In this document: positions 1 to 7,424 of the stretch, one piece after another
Layout of the letters: each line of letters begins with the position of its first letter
Position numbering within the stretch: position 1 is the stretch's first letter
Source: an uncultured Eubacteriales bacterium
Lineage (GTDB): Bacteria > Bacillota > Clostridia > Oscillospirales > Oscillospiraceae
Reading direction: 5' to 3'
Length of the DNA: 12,121 bases
Assembly: GCA_900555795.1 (NCBI GenBank)
Contig: USMP01000012.1
Coordinates: 1-12,121 of the forward strand
The notes under the pieces: model-generated
The model's input: only the letters and a program-made list of their open reading frames with translations
Databases searched by the model: none
What the model was told of the DNA's origin: nothing
Made by a program: the position numbers and the translations under genes

Positions 1-29
1 CCCCGGGGCCTTTGGCTGTAAAAGGGGGG

Positions 30-1955
30 TTAGAAATCCACGCTGGGAAACAGGGAGCCATCCGTATGGGGCAGGAAGCAGGCCGCCACAAAGGCGTCCA
101 TATAGCTGGGCTCGTTGCTCAGTTCCAAATAGGTCATGGACCGCCCCAGTTCAAACACCTTTTCCCGGGCCTGGGAGGACAGCAGCATGGCGTAGGCCCC
201 CGTCTGGGAGGAGTTGCCGATGTAGTGGAAGTGGTCCAGGGGGATATCCGGGAACATGCCGATGGTGACGGCGTTTTTCATGTTGATGCCGCTGCCGATG
301 CCGCCGGCCACATACACCCGCTCAATCACGGAGGCGTCAAAGCCCAGGGAGGAGAGCATGGTCTGGGTGGCGGAGAAAATGGCGCCCTTGGCGCGGATAA
401 AGTTGTCGATATCCACCTCGTTGATGACCACGTCCTTGGCCCCGCCGGCGTCCTTCTGCCAGGCCACCACGTAGGAGCCCATGCCGTGCTCATCCCGGAG
501 CACCCGCTCCCCCTCCCGGATCAGCTTGCCCTTGCCGTTGATGATACCACAGCGGAAGAGCTCGGCGATCAGGTCAATGATGCCGCTGCCGCAGATGCCG
601 GCGGGAGCGCCGCCGCCCACCACAGTGAGGGTGGGCTCCATGGTGTCCCTGTCAATGGTACAGGCCTCAATGGCCCCGTCGGTGGCCCGCATGCCGCAGC
701 TGATGTCGCCGCCCTCAAAGGCCGGTCCGGCGGAGCAGGCGCAGCTCATCAAAAACTCGTTATTGCCGAATACCAGTTCCCCGTTGGTGCCCAGGTCAAT
801 GAACAGGCTCAGTTCCGGGCTGTTCCAGATCATGGACACCAAGGCGCCGGCGGTAATGTCGCCGCCTACGTAGCTGCCGATATTGGGGGCCACAATCAGT
901 TCCGCCACCGGGTTCATCTTCAGCCCGATATCCCGGGCATAGAGGTAGTCCGCCCGGAAAAAGCTGGGCACAAAGGGCTCCATCCGCACTGGGTCGGCGT
1001 GGAGGCCCAGCAGCAGGTGGTTCATCGTGGTGTTCCCCGCCAGCACCATGCGGTAGATGCGCCGGGGGTTGATGCCCGCCGTGCGGTACATCTGGGCCAG
1101 CATGGGGATAATGGACTCCTTGATCACCGCGTCCTGGAGCCGCTTGCGCCCGCCGATCTTGTCCGACTCGATAATCCGGTTGATCACGTCGGCGCCGTAG
1201 CGGATCTGGCCATTGCCGCCGCTGGCCTTGGCCAGGATCTTCCCGGTGGAGAGATCCACCAGGACGCCGGCCAGGGAGGTGGTGCCCAGATCCAAGGCAA
1301 AGCCCACGATGGGCTCCGTGTTGTCGATGGGCAGCACATCCCGGATCAGGATGCGGTCATTGTCCCGGGAAATGACACACTTAACATGGAAATCGCTCTC
1401 CCGCAGCACCCAGCTGAGGTCCCGCAGCACGGAGTAGGGCATCATGATGGCATCCTCCGGCACGCCGGTGGCCGCCTCCACCGCCCGGATCACCCGCTCG
1501 TTGTCGGGCATGGTGTCGTCCAGGGTGGGTTCGCTGAGCTCCAGGGGCAAAAAACTCAGATCGCTGCCGAAGGTGATCCCCGCCTCCTCCAGCTGATGGT
1601 GGAGGTTCTCAAAGAGGGCCACCTCCTCCGGGGAACTGAGATCCGCCATCTTCATGCGGCTGCGGTAGGCGCTGGCGATGTCCGGCACCTCAATCTCCGC
1701 GTCGCCGCTGACCTGGGCCATGCAGGCCAGCCGCCAGCCCGCCTCGTACTCCTCGGTGGTGATATGGCGGTTGATGGGGGCATCCAGATAGCCGGACACC
1801 AGGCGCACCCGGCACTTGCCACACACGCCGTTGCCGGAACAGGGGGCGTCAATGGCCACATTGGCCTTCCGGGCCACGTCCAGCAGCTTCTCCCCCGCGT
1901 TGGCGGAGATGACCACCGGGTCGCCGCTCTCGAAGCGAAACGTAATCGTAAACAT
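30..1955 (-). CDS. acsV: Corrinoid activation/regeneration protein AcsV (RACo-type reductive activator)
   Basis: This 641-residue cytoplasmic protein matches the reductive activator of the corrinoid iron-sulfur protein, which uses ATP to return oxidised Co(II) to active Co(I). Residues 1-95 form a plant-type [2Fe-2S] ferredoxin domain with ligands C39, C45, C48 and C78 (C-x5-C-x2-C...C). The C-terminal part is an ASKHA-fold ATPase of the DUF4445 type, with phosphate-binding loops at D222-LGTT and D387-LGTN and a late AGG motif near 550. I chose the ATG at 1955 because AAAGGA lies 6 bases upstream and the ferredoxin domain begins there; an in-frame ATG 21 codons earlier lacks a ribosome site and would add unrelated residues. 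The gene stands alone behind its own promoter, downstream of the acsB terminator. Length is typical for the family. Family assignment is firm; the partner is inferred from the adjacent CFeSP genes. Confidence 0.95.
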   Translation of the reverse strand: MFTITFRFESGDPVVISANAGEKLLDVARKANVAIDAPCSGNGVCGKCRVRLVSGYLDAPINRHITTEEYEAGWRLACMAQVSGDAEIEVPDIASAYRSRMKMADLSSPEEVALFENLHHQLEEAGITFGSDLSFLPLELSEPTLDDTMPDNERVIRAVEAATGVPEDAIMMPYSVLRDLSWVLRESDFHVKCVISRDNDRILIRDVLPIDNTEPIVGFALDLGTTSLAGVLVDLSTGKILAKASGGNGQIRYGADVINRIIESDKIGGRKRLQDAVIKESIIPMLAQMYRTAGINPRRIYRMVLAGNTTMNHLLLGLHADPVRMEPFVPSFFRADYLYARDIGLKMNPVAELIVAPNIGSYVGGDITAGALVSMIWNSPELSLFIDLGTNGELVFGNNEFLMSCACSAGPAFEGGDISCGMRATDGAIEACTIDRDTMEPTLTVVGGGAPAGICGSGIIDLIAELFRCGIINGKGKLIREGERVLRDEHGMGSYVVAWQKDAGGAKDVVINEVDIDNFIRAKGAIFSATQTMLSSLGFDASVIERVYVAGGIGSGINMKNAVTIGMFPDIPLDHFHYIGNSSQTGAYAMLLSSQAREKVFELGRSMTYLELSNEPSYMDAFVAACFLPHTDGSLFPSVDF

Positions 1956-1961
1956 AGCTGT

Positions 1962-1967
1962 TCCTTT
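1962..1967 (-). promoter_or_regulatory. Ribosome binding site deciding the acsV start
   Basis: On the minus strand AAAGGA sits 6 bases before the ATG at 1955. The alternative upstream in-frame ATG at 2018 has no such sequence, so this site selects the shorter 641-residue product. Confidence 0.7.
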
Positions 1968-2027
1968 CCGGGTAGGTATAAAAAATTGGGAATTTTTCCC
2001 GCAAAATGGGGTTTGCACACTGTTACT

Positions 2028-2056
2028 AGTATATCCGGCCCCCCCGGCCTTGTCAA
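2028..2056 (-). promoter_or_regulatory. Sigma-A/70-type promoter of acsV
   Basis: Read on the minus strand, TTGACA (2051-2056) is separated by exactly 17 bases from TATACT (2028-2033). This is a perfect -35 box and a five-of-six -10 box. The predicted start of transcription is near 2020, giving a leader of about 65 bases. The spacer is extremely G-rich and is itself nearly symmetric (GGCC, a run of G, CCGG), which could be a regulator site or could simply weaken melting. The leader holds a small GGGAA/TTCCC stem at 1988-2000 followed by a U-rich stretch. Confidence 0.8.
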
Positions 2057-2157
2057 GTTCTTAGCCTGCAGGCATGGATATTCCCGCACCGGGCCGGGGC
2101 AGACGGGTTGCCCGGTCCCGGACGGCGGACAGGGGCTTCCGTGCCCCTTTGCCGCCA

Positions 2158-2187
2158 ATAAAAAAGGGGGCCGCCGAAGCGGCCCCC
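2158..2187 (-). terminator. Intrinsic terminator after acsB
   Basis: A perfect 9-bp GC stem (2166-2174 with 2179-2187) closes on a UUCG tetraloop as read on the minus strand. It is followed by TTTTTTATT. It lies 15 bases beyond the acsB stop and separates acsB transcription from acsV. Confidence 0.9.
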
Positions 2188-2202
2188 CGATGGGGACGGG
2201 TT

Positions 2203-4332
2203 TTACATCAGAGGCTCCAGGTTCAGCACCGGATGTCCCTTTTCCGTCAGGAAGCTGAGCAGGGTTTCCGCGTCCTCGGCGATGGTCTCGTCGCCGATCA
2301 TATCGCAGAAGTTGTCGATACCCAGCATCTCCTTGGCAGTCTGGTTCAGCCGGGGCGCCACGTCATCCTTCAGTTCCTTGGGCATCCAGACGATGCGGGC
2401 CACGCCGCCCTCGGCGGCCGCGAACTTCTTGGAGGAGATGAAGTGGCGGCCATGGCCCATGAAGCCGGGGGTCTGCACGCCGCCGCCGGTCATGGAGGCC
2501 AGTTCGCCAAAGGTCATACCGGTGGGGGTCATGCCCTTGTACTCCCGGTTGACGATGATCAGGCCGTTGGAGAAGGGCTCAATCCCGCAGATGCACTCAA
2601 AGCAGCCACAGGAGGTCATGGGGTCCTCCATGATGGAGTACAGGCTCACATGCTCCACGGCGCCCTGGGTGGCGGAGTGAACCATGCGGTCCACGTCGGG
2701 GTAGTAACCCTTGACGGCGTCGGTGCAGCCCTCCTTGCTGATGGGCTGGCAGGGCCCGGCGTCGTTGAGCTCCTTGGTGGCCTTGGCGTCCAGCCAGCTC
2801 ACCGCGCCGCAGAGGCCCAGCCGCTCAGGCGTGACCACGCAGCAGTGGCTGGGGGCGAAGGACTGGCAGAGAATGCAGGTGTAGAACTGGTCCACGCTCT
2901 CGTCGGTGAGGGAACTGAGGCGGTCATCCCGGGCGTTGTAGGTGGGCATAGCCTCCTCGTTCAGGATCCTGGTGGCTTTATCTGGGTCCGTCACCAGAGT
3001 GACCTGGCACTTGTCCACCACCGCCTCGAACTCATCCATAATCATGTTGTACAGCACCTCGCCGAAGTGGTGCATGCGCAGGCCCTTGTCGTAGGCGTCC
3101 TTGCTGATGCGGATGCGGAACTGGTTGCGCTGGCCGGTGTGCATGACACCCTCCATGTAGTTGAACCAGGCGTGGATCTTCCGCTCGATGACGGACTCAA
3201 AGTCCTTCTGCATCTTGGCGCCGGCCACCTCAATATAGGTGGCCAGGGCGTACTCCGTCTCGCCGCTGTCGATATCGGGGCCCACCACCTGGATCTTGTG
3301 GTCCTCAATCTCGTCCATCTCCCGCATTGTCACCAACTCACAGGTGGTGTTCTTGCTGGACCAGAACTCCACCTTCATATCCGCCTTGCGGATGATCTCG
3401 CCCTCGAAGGCGGCGGCGAAGGCTACAGGGATGGGCAGTTCCTTCACCTTGATCTTGATGCCACGCATGGCCAGGGAATGCTTCACCGTCTCACTGTGGT
3501 CGGTAACGGACTCCAGCGCGCCGGGGACCTGTACGTCGCCCAGGTCCTGGTCCACGATCACGGGGAAGCCCAGGGCGATGGCGCCGGCGCCGGCGGAGAC
3601 CACCACCTCGTTCAGGGGGCCGAAGGTGTTGACAAAGGCGGGAACCCGGTCCTTGGTGTACTTCAGCAGCCCCGCCAGGTCGCCGGCCTGCAGGTTGCCG
3701 AAAATCAGGGCGGCGCGGATGGCCACCGTGACCACATGGATCACACTGGTAACGTCGTGTCCCAGGGGCACAACCCGCATTTCCAGCCCCATCTTTACCC
3801 CCTGCTCCAGCGCCTGCTCAATGCAGTCGCCGATCATGAAGGTCATAATGCCCTTGGACTGGTAGTCCTTCACCACCGCGGCCACGTCCGCGGCACTGTC
3901 CGCCTTGCCCAGGACCACGGCCACACCGGGGATATCGCCGGTGACAAGGGGCACGCCCAGGGAGCGGATCACGGGGTCGGGCACAAAGCCAATGCCGGAT
4001 TCCGCCCCGTAGGGGTCGCCGCCGCCCACATACTTCAGGCCCTCAATGATCTCCGCGCCCACGGCGGTGGCCAGGCCCGCGTTCAGCGCCTGGCCCAGAT
4101 CCTCCTGATCGGTAATCAGGCTCTTCAGAACGCCCACGCAGGCGGGCAGGTCGCCCAGGGTCTTGACCTTCACGCCGGTGGCGGCGTAAATGGTGGGGAA
4201 GAAATAGGCGGTGTTGGGAAAGGCCACAGGGGTGTCGGCGCCGTGCTTGGCGATAGCGTCGTTGACGGCCCCTTCGGTCAGGCCCGCGACAGCATGAGAG
4301 CCGGCATAGATCAGATCAGTCAATACGCTCAT
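2203..4332 (-). CDS. acsB: Acetyl-CoA synthase subunit AcsB of CO dehydrogenase/acetyl-CoA synthase
   Basis: The 709-residue enzyme condenses a methyl group from the corrinoid protein, CO and CoA to acetyl-CoA. All A-cluster ligands known from the Moorella enzyme are present with a constant offset of 20: C486, C489, C498 and C508 for the [4Fe-4S] cube (bridging Cys = C489), and the Cys-Gly-Cys at 575-577 that holds the distal nickel. Surrounding blocks such as QSFAP, TPER, GLCGAVSWLDAKA and GMTP-GMTF are conserved. Compared with Moorella AcsB, about 20 N-terminal residues before the CODH-binding domain are absent. This looks like a natural shorter form, because the ATG at 4332 has GGAGG 11 bases upstream. 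The gene has its own promoter and terminator and is cut off from the acsD/acsCE operon by a plus-strand cassette. No CO dehydrogenase gene lies beside it. Confidence 0.97.
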   Translation of the reverse strand: MSVLTDLIYAGSHAVAGLTEGAVNDAIAKHGADTPVAFPNTAYFFPTIYAATGVKVKTLGDLPACVGVLKSLITDQEDLGQALNAGLATAVGAEIIEGLKYVGGGDPYGAESGIGFVPDPVIRSLGVPLVTGDIPGVAVVLGKADSAADVAAVVKDYQSKGIMTFMIGDCIEQALEQGVKMGLEMRVVPLGHDVTSVIHVVTVAIRAALIFGNLQAGDLAGLLKYTKDRVPAFVNTFGPLNEVVVSAGAGAIALGFPVIVDQDLGDVQVPGALESVTDHSETVKHSLAMRGIKIKVKELPIPVAFAAAFEGEIIRKADMKVEFWSSKNTTCELVTMREMDEIEDHKIQVVGPDIDSGETEYALATYIEVAGAKMQKDFESVIERKIHAWFNYMEGVMHTGQRNQFRIRISKDAYDKGLRMHHFGEVLYNMIMDEFEAVVDKCQVTLVTDPDKATRILNEEAMPTYNARDDRLSSLTDESVDQFYTCILCQSFAPSHCCVVTPERLGLCGAVSWLDAKATKELNDAGPCQPISKEGCTDAVKGYYPDVDRMVHSATQGAVEHVSLYSIMEDPMTSCGCFECICGIEPFSNGLIIVNREYKGMTPTGMTFGELASMTGGGVQTPGFMGHGRHFISSKKFAAAEGGVARIVWMPKELKDDVAPRLNQTAKEMLGIDNFCDMIGDETIAEDAETLLSFLTEKGHPVLNLEPLM

Positions 4333-4385
4333 GTTCAGAACAACCTCCTGTAAAAATTCCTGTTCTTTCAGGGTTTCTATTATTT

Positions 4386-4414
4386 AATATACCAAATGCA
4401 GAGCGGTTTGTATA
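4386..4414 (-). promoter_or_regulatory. Probable promoter of acsB
   Basis: On the minus strand TATACA (4409-4414, four of six to the -35 consensus) lies 17 bases before TATATT (4386-4391, five of six to the -10). It would give a leader of about 45 bases containing GGAGG. The call rests on box match, correct spacing and the AT-rich context in an otherwise GC-rich genome. Confidence 0.55.
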
Positions 4415-4448
4415 GGCCTTTTCCGCCCCGCGGCAAATTTTTTTCCAT

Positions 4449-4460
4449 CCCCCGCGGGGG
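4449..4460. promoter_or_regulatory. GC palindrome between divergent promoters (possible operator)
   Basis: A perfect 12-bp palindrome, CCCCCGCGGGGG, lies between the acsB promoter (leftward) and the promoter of the Lar-like gene (rightward). It sits about 35 bases beyond each -35 box. A second GC block, CCCCGCGG, is nearby at 4426-4433. A regulator site is possible; no known binding motif is recognised. Confidence 0.3.
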
Positions 4461-4482
4461 GATCGCGCCAGCAGGGCCGCCG

Positions 4483-4512
4483 TTGACAAATACACCGCCC
4501 AAGTAGTATAGT
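4483..4512 (+). promoter_or_regulatory. Promoter of the Lar-like small gene
   Basis: A perfect TTGACA (4483-4488) is followed after 18 bases by TATAGT (4507-4512, five of six). A strong ribosome site, AGGAGG at 4532-4537, precedes the ATG at 4545 by 7 bases, so the unit looks fully functional. Confidence 0.75.
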
Positions 4513-4544
4513 AGGAACGTAACTTTGAACCAGGAGGAACACCA

Positions 4545-4769
4545 ATGGACCCTTTTGCGCATATTGATCTGCAGGACTGCCCCCTGTGCGGCGGCGTGGG
4601 CTCCCTGGAGGAGGAATACGGCTGGCAGATCTATGTCCAGTGTCTGGACTGCGGCTGCCGCACGGCGGAGATGGCCTATCGAAACGAGGACGAGCGCCAG
4701 GAGATGGCAAAGCGTGTGGCCCTCAGCTGGAATATTGGCAAGATCGTCTATCGGGGGAACGGGGACTGA
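4545..4769 (+). CDS. Small Lar-like zinc-ribbon protein
   Basis: This 74-residue protein has two Cys pairs, C12-x2-C15 followed by GG and C33-x2-C36-G-C38-RT. The spacing and the hydrophobic stretch between them (EEEYGW-x-IYVQC) match the Lar_restr_allev family of short zinc ribbons, named after phage/prophage Lar, which eases type I restriction. Most chromosomal members have no proven role, so the family name should not be read as a function. It has its own promoter and a strong ribosome site. It is transcribed against the surrounding acs genes, and its terminator overlaps its final codons. It may be cargo of a past insertion between acsCE and acsB, but no transposase or target repeats are visible. 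Confidence 0.65.
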   Translation: MDPFAHIDLQDCPLCGGVGSLEEEYGWQIYVQCLDCGCRTAEMAYRNEDERQEMAKRVALSWNIGKIVYRGNGD

Positions 4770-4788
4770 CACGTCCCCGTTCCCTTTT
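4755..4788 (+). terminator. Intrinsic terminator overlapping the 3' end of the Lar-like gene
   Basis: A perfect 12-bp stem (4755-4766 with 4773-4784) has a 6-base loop that contains the TGA stop of the Lar-like gene, followed by TTTT. The last four sense codons (Gly-Asn-Gly-Asp) are therefore part of the terminator stem. Confidence 0.85.
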
Positions 4789-4794
4789 GGGAAT

Positions 4795-5022
4795 ATGGAA
4801 AGGTTCCTGTATGACCCATAGGCCCTTGCTCTGTTAATTTTGGCCTGTTTGCTGTCGTCCGTGGGCCTGGTTCCCATTACGCGGACGATCCCCGGTCACG
4901 TGTCCCGTCCGCAGTTTTATATCTGCCTGCTTCTCACCGCCGCCAATATTCTCTTCGTTGTGGTGAATATGGTCATAGTTGTTCTGGACGCCAACCGGCA
5001 CCACAAGGGTCTGCCTCTTTGA
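4795..5022 (+). pseudogene. Small membrane ORF interrupted by an in-frame TAG
   Basis: From the ATG at 4795 the frame reads MERFLYDP, meets TAG at 4819-4821, then stays open for 67 codons to 5022. The downstream part encodes two hydrophobic segments that could span the membrane, one starting right after the TAG (ALALLILACLLSSVGLV) and one near the end (ICLLLTAANILFVVVNMVIVVL), followed by a charged tail ending in HHKGLPL. No close family is recognised. There is no good ribosome site before 4795, nor before the TTG at 4840, and the region lies just after a terminator. A decayed gene is the most likely reading. A start at the later TTG, a sequencing error, or chance hydrophobic coding are alternatives. 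Confidence 0.35.
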
Positions 5023-5063
5023 TGAGGCAAAACCGGTCAGCAGTTCCGGCCCGGTTCCATAAG

Positions 5064-5103
5064 AAAGCCCGGCACACAGGCTCGCCTGTGTGCCGGGCTT
5101 TTT
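5064..5103. terminator. Strong bidirectional intrinsic terminator between convergent units
   Basis: An 18-bp perfect inverted repeat (5064-5081 with 5084-5101) forms a long hairpin with a minimal loop. TTTTT follows on the plus strand and a weaker U-rich tract (TTTCTTAT) follows on the minus strand. It lies 20-60 bases past the acsC-acsE stop and 42 bases past the plus-strand membrane ORF, so it can end both units. Confidence 0.9.
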
Positions 5104-5121
5104 GTCGTTTTACCTGCCCGA

Positions 5122-7410
5122 TCAGATCTCCAGGTAGGAGTCGGCGTACAGGTTGTGGTTCTTGAGGATATCGCAACTCTTGATGGTCTCCATCAGGCGC
5201 AGGTCGCAGGGGTTCACGATGGCGGAGGTCAGGCCCTGCATCATGGCCATGGCCACCATGGCGCTGTCCATAATGGGACGGATATGCTTGGGCATACCGT
5301 TGGAGTTGTTGGAGAGGCCGCCGGTGCTCTTCAGGCCCTCGTCGGAGAAAGCCTTGATGGCGTTCAGCACGTCCATCTGCTTGTCCTGCATGCCCTTGAC
5401 CACCAGGAACAGGGGGTCAAACCACAGATCGTCGGACTCCATGCCGTGGCTCAGGCCCCGCTCCAGCATGTTGTGGCAGTGCATCATGCGCTCCTCGTTG
5501 TCCTTGGCGATACCGTCGGCGGAGCAGAGGGCGATGACGATGGCGTCGTTGGCGGCGGCCAGGTCGATGTTGCTGATCCGGCTGCCGGCGTCGGCGGAGT
5601 TCACGATGGGCTTGCCGTTGGTGCGGTTATAGACCTTGATGCCGGCCTCGATGGCCTTCTGGTTGGCGGTATCCAGAGCCAGAGGCACGTTGTTGAAGTT
5701 CTGCTGCAGCAGCTGGACAGCCCACTGCATCAGTTCGGGACCGTTGGACTCAGCAGGCCCGATGTTGACATCCAGGTAGGTGGCGCCGGCGGCGATCTGC
5801 TCGGCGGCCCGCTTGAGGATGGGGGCCTCGTCATAGCTGTCCATGGCCTTGCGGATGGCGGGGGAGATGCAGTGGATCCGCTCGCCGATGGTGACGAAGG
5901 TCTGGCTCTTGGGGTCGTGGCCCTTGTAGGTAACGGGCTTATCGTCGATCATGTAGGGGCCGGTGACAACGATGGGAGGCGCGGGGATGACCTTCTTGGG
6001 AGCGGGAGCAGCCTCAGCGGCGGGGGCGCCGGCGGTGGCGGCAGCGGCGGCGGACTTGTCCACGTAGCTCTTCTTCCACTCCTCGTCCCGCAGGTACTTC
6101 ACCAGCTGGACAGCCTCGGTGGTACCGACGATCACGCTCCACTCCGGCAGCTTATCCTGGATCTCGCCCTTCATCACGGCCACCTTGCCGGGGATGATCA
6201 GGGCGCGGCTCTTGATCTTATTGTTGATGTCAAACTCGTCGAAGAACTTCTTGATGGAACTGCTGGAGAACTTGCCGGCGGCCCAGGCGGTCAGAACGGA
6301 CATACCGGAGGCGTCGGTAATCAGCAGGTTCACAGGCATCTTGCTGCGCTCCAGTTCGCCGGAGACCAGGAAGTAGGTCAGGGCAAAGTCCACAGTCAGG
6401 CAGCAGGGGCTGTTCTCGTCGGCGCCGTTGATGGGGTAGATGCCGGGGGCCACCTTCATGGGCTTCTGGGGGTCGGTAAAGATGTTCTGGCGCAGGCCGT
6501 ACAGGGGCAGGGCCTTGGCGTAGGTCATCTCGGAGCAGACCACGATGGAGCCGTACTTGCAGGTGAACAGGCTCAGAAGAGCGGCCTCCAGATGGGCGTC
6601 GCCATTGGACAGGGCGGCCACGTTGACCAGGGAGGGGTAGCCGAAGGAGCGGTCGCCGTCCTTCAGAGCGGCGCGGCGGATCTGGACAGCGCCCGCGTAG
6701 GCGTCCTTGATGGAAGCGGTGCCCACATCCAGGATCAGGTTCTTGTTGCCGGCGGCCTCCAGCTTTTCCACCAGGGCGTGGAGGTCCTCCAGGCTGTCAG
6801 AGCGGACACCCAGCAGGGCCTTGGCGCCGGCGGCAACGGCGCTCATGTCGGCGTAGTTATCGGCGGTGGCGCCGTTGAGAATGAACTCAGTGCCGGCCAG
6901 AGCCTCCACAGCGGCCTTGGCGGCGGCCACATCGGTGCAGCCCAGCACCAGGGGACGATCCAGCGCCTTGGCCTTGTTCACCAGGGCCACATAGTCCTCA
7001 GCGGACTTGCTGTTGTCGTGGTTGACGTAGACAAACTCCACGTACATCCGCTCGCTGATGCGCTCGTAATCCACCTTGGGGATGGAGGCGATGACCGCGT
7101 CCTGACGGGCGGCGTCCATGCAGTCGCACAGCTGGACGGCGTACAGGGTCTTGCTCACCAGGGTCTTCTCGTGGCGGCTGAGGACGGTCTCGCCGCCCAG
7201 GCTGTGGCCGGCCACCTTGTAGCTCTTCATCGGGGGCGCGGTGGCCTCGGACAGGGTGGACAGAGCCTCATCGGACATGTGGGGGCACTTGTCAATGCTG
7301 AGCGCACCGCTGGCCACCTTCATGGCAAAGGCCATACAGGTGGGGTTGCCGCAGTCCTTGCAGTTGGTTTTGGGGGTAAGCTTAAAAATGTCAAGACCTT
7401 TCAATGCCAT
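5122..7410 (-). CDS. acsC-acsE: Fused corrinoid iron-sulfur protein large subunit (AcsC) and methyl-H4folate:CFeSP methyltransferase (AcsE)
   Basis: A single 762-residue frame joins two proteins that are separate in Moorella. Residues 1-450 are AcsC. The N-terminal [4Fe-4S] domain has C17, C20, C25 and C42, then come the barrel and the C-terminal cobalamin-binding region (SVLTAWAAGKF block, IIPGKVAVMKGE block). Residues about 453-482 are an Ala/Pro-rich flexible linker. Residues about 505-762 are AcsE, a pterin-binding TIM barrel starting at TIGERI, with D580 (LALDTAN), an INS/VNSADA-type strand, D665 (WFDP) and N701 (LSN), which correspond to pterin-site residues of the Moorella enzyme. The AcsE part methylates the cobalt carried by AcsC/AcsD. 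The start is supported by AAGGAGG 9 bases upstream, overlapping the acsD stop codon, so the two genes are probably translationally linked. No frameshift or stop marks the joint. Confidence 0.93.
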   Translation of the reverse strand: MALKGLDIFKLTPKTNCKDCGNPTCMAFAMKVASGALSIDKCPHMSDEALSTLSEATAPPMKSYKVAGHSLGGETVLSRHEKTLVSKTLYAVQLCDCMDAARQDAVIASIPKVDYERISERMYVEFVYVNHDNSKSAEDYVALVNKAKALDRPLVLGCTDVAAAKAAVEALAGTEFILNGATADNYADMSAVAAGAKALLGVRSDSLEDLHALVEKLEAAGNKNLILDVGTASIKDAYAGAVQIRRAALKDGDRSFGYPSLVNVAALSNGDAHLEAALLSLFTCKYGSIVVCSEMTYAKALPLYGLRQNIFTDPQKPMKVAPGIYPINGADENSPCCLTVDFALTYFLVSGELERSKMPVNLLITDASGMSVLTAWAAGKFSSSSIKKFFDEFDINNKIKSRALIIPGKVAVMKGEIQDKLPEWSVIVGTTEAVQLVKYLRDEEWKKSYVDKSAAAAATAGAPAAEAAPAPKKVIPAPPIVVTGPYMIDDKPVTYKGHDPKSQTFVTIGERIHCISPAIRKAMDSYDEAPILKRAAEQIAAGATYLDVNIGPAESNGPELMQWAVQLLQQNFNNVPLALDTANQKAIEAGIKVYNRTNGKPIVNSADAGSRISNIDLAAANDAIVIALCSADGIAKDNEERMMHCHNMLERGLSHGMESDDLWFDPLFLVVKGMQDKQMDVLNAIKAFSDEGLKSTGGLSNNSNGMPKHIRPIMDSAMVAMAMMQGLTSAIVNPCDLRLMETIKSCDILKNHNLYADSYLEI

Positions 7411-7424
7411 TGTTCGGGCCCTCC

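Noticed and set aside
1..29. CCCCGGGG-containing end downstream of acsV as a terminator
   Set aside because: Only one side is within the window and no complete stem can be built.
12..2258. 748-codon plus-strand open frame opposite acsV
   Set aside because: Antisense shadow of a GC-rich gene; its Gly/His/Val-rich translation has no domain signature, while the minus-strand protein has complete catalytic and Fe-S motifs.
2074..4353. 759-codon plus-strand open frame opposite acsB
   Set aside because: Antisense shadow with low-complexity composition; acsB on the other strand carries all A-cluster ligands.
4380..4877. Minus-strand frame of 165 codons upstream of acsB
   Set aside because: It runs through the divergent promoters and opposite the Lar-like gene, has no ribosome site and no recognisable features.
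5985..6060. GGC/GCC-rich repeat as a tandem repeat or regulatory element
   Set aside because: It is the coding sequence of the Ala/Pro linker of the AcsC-AcsE fusion; the repetition follows from codon use.
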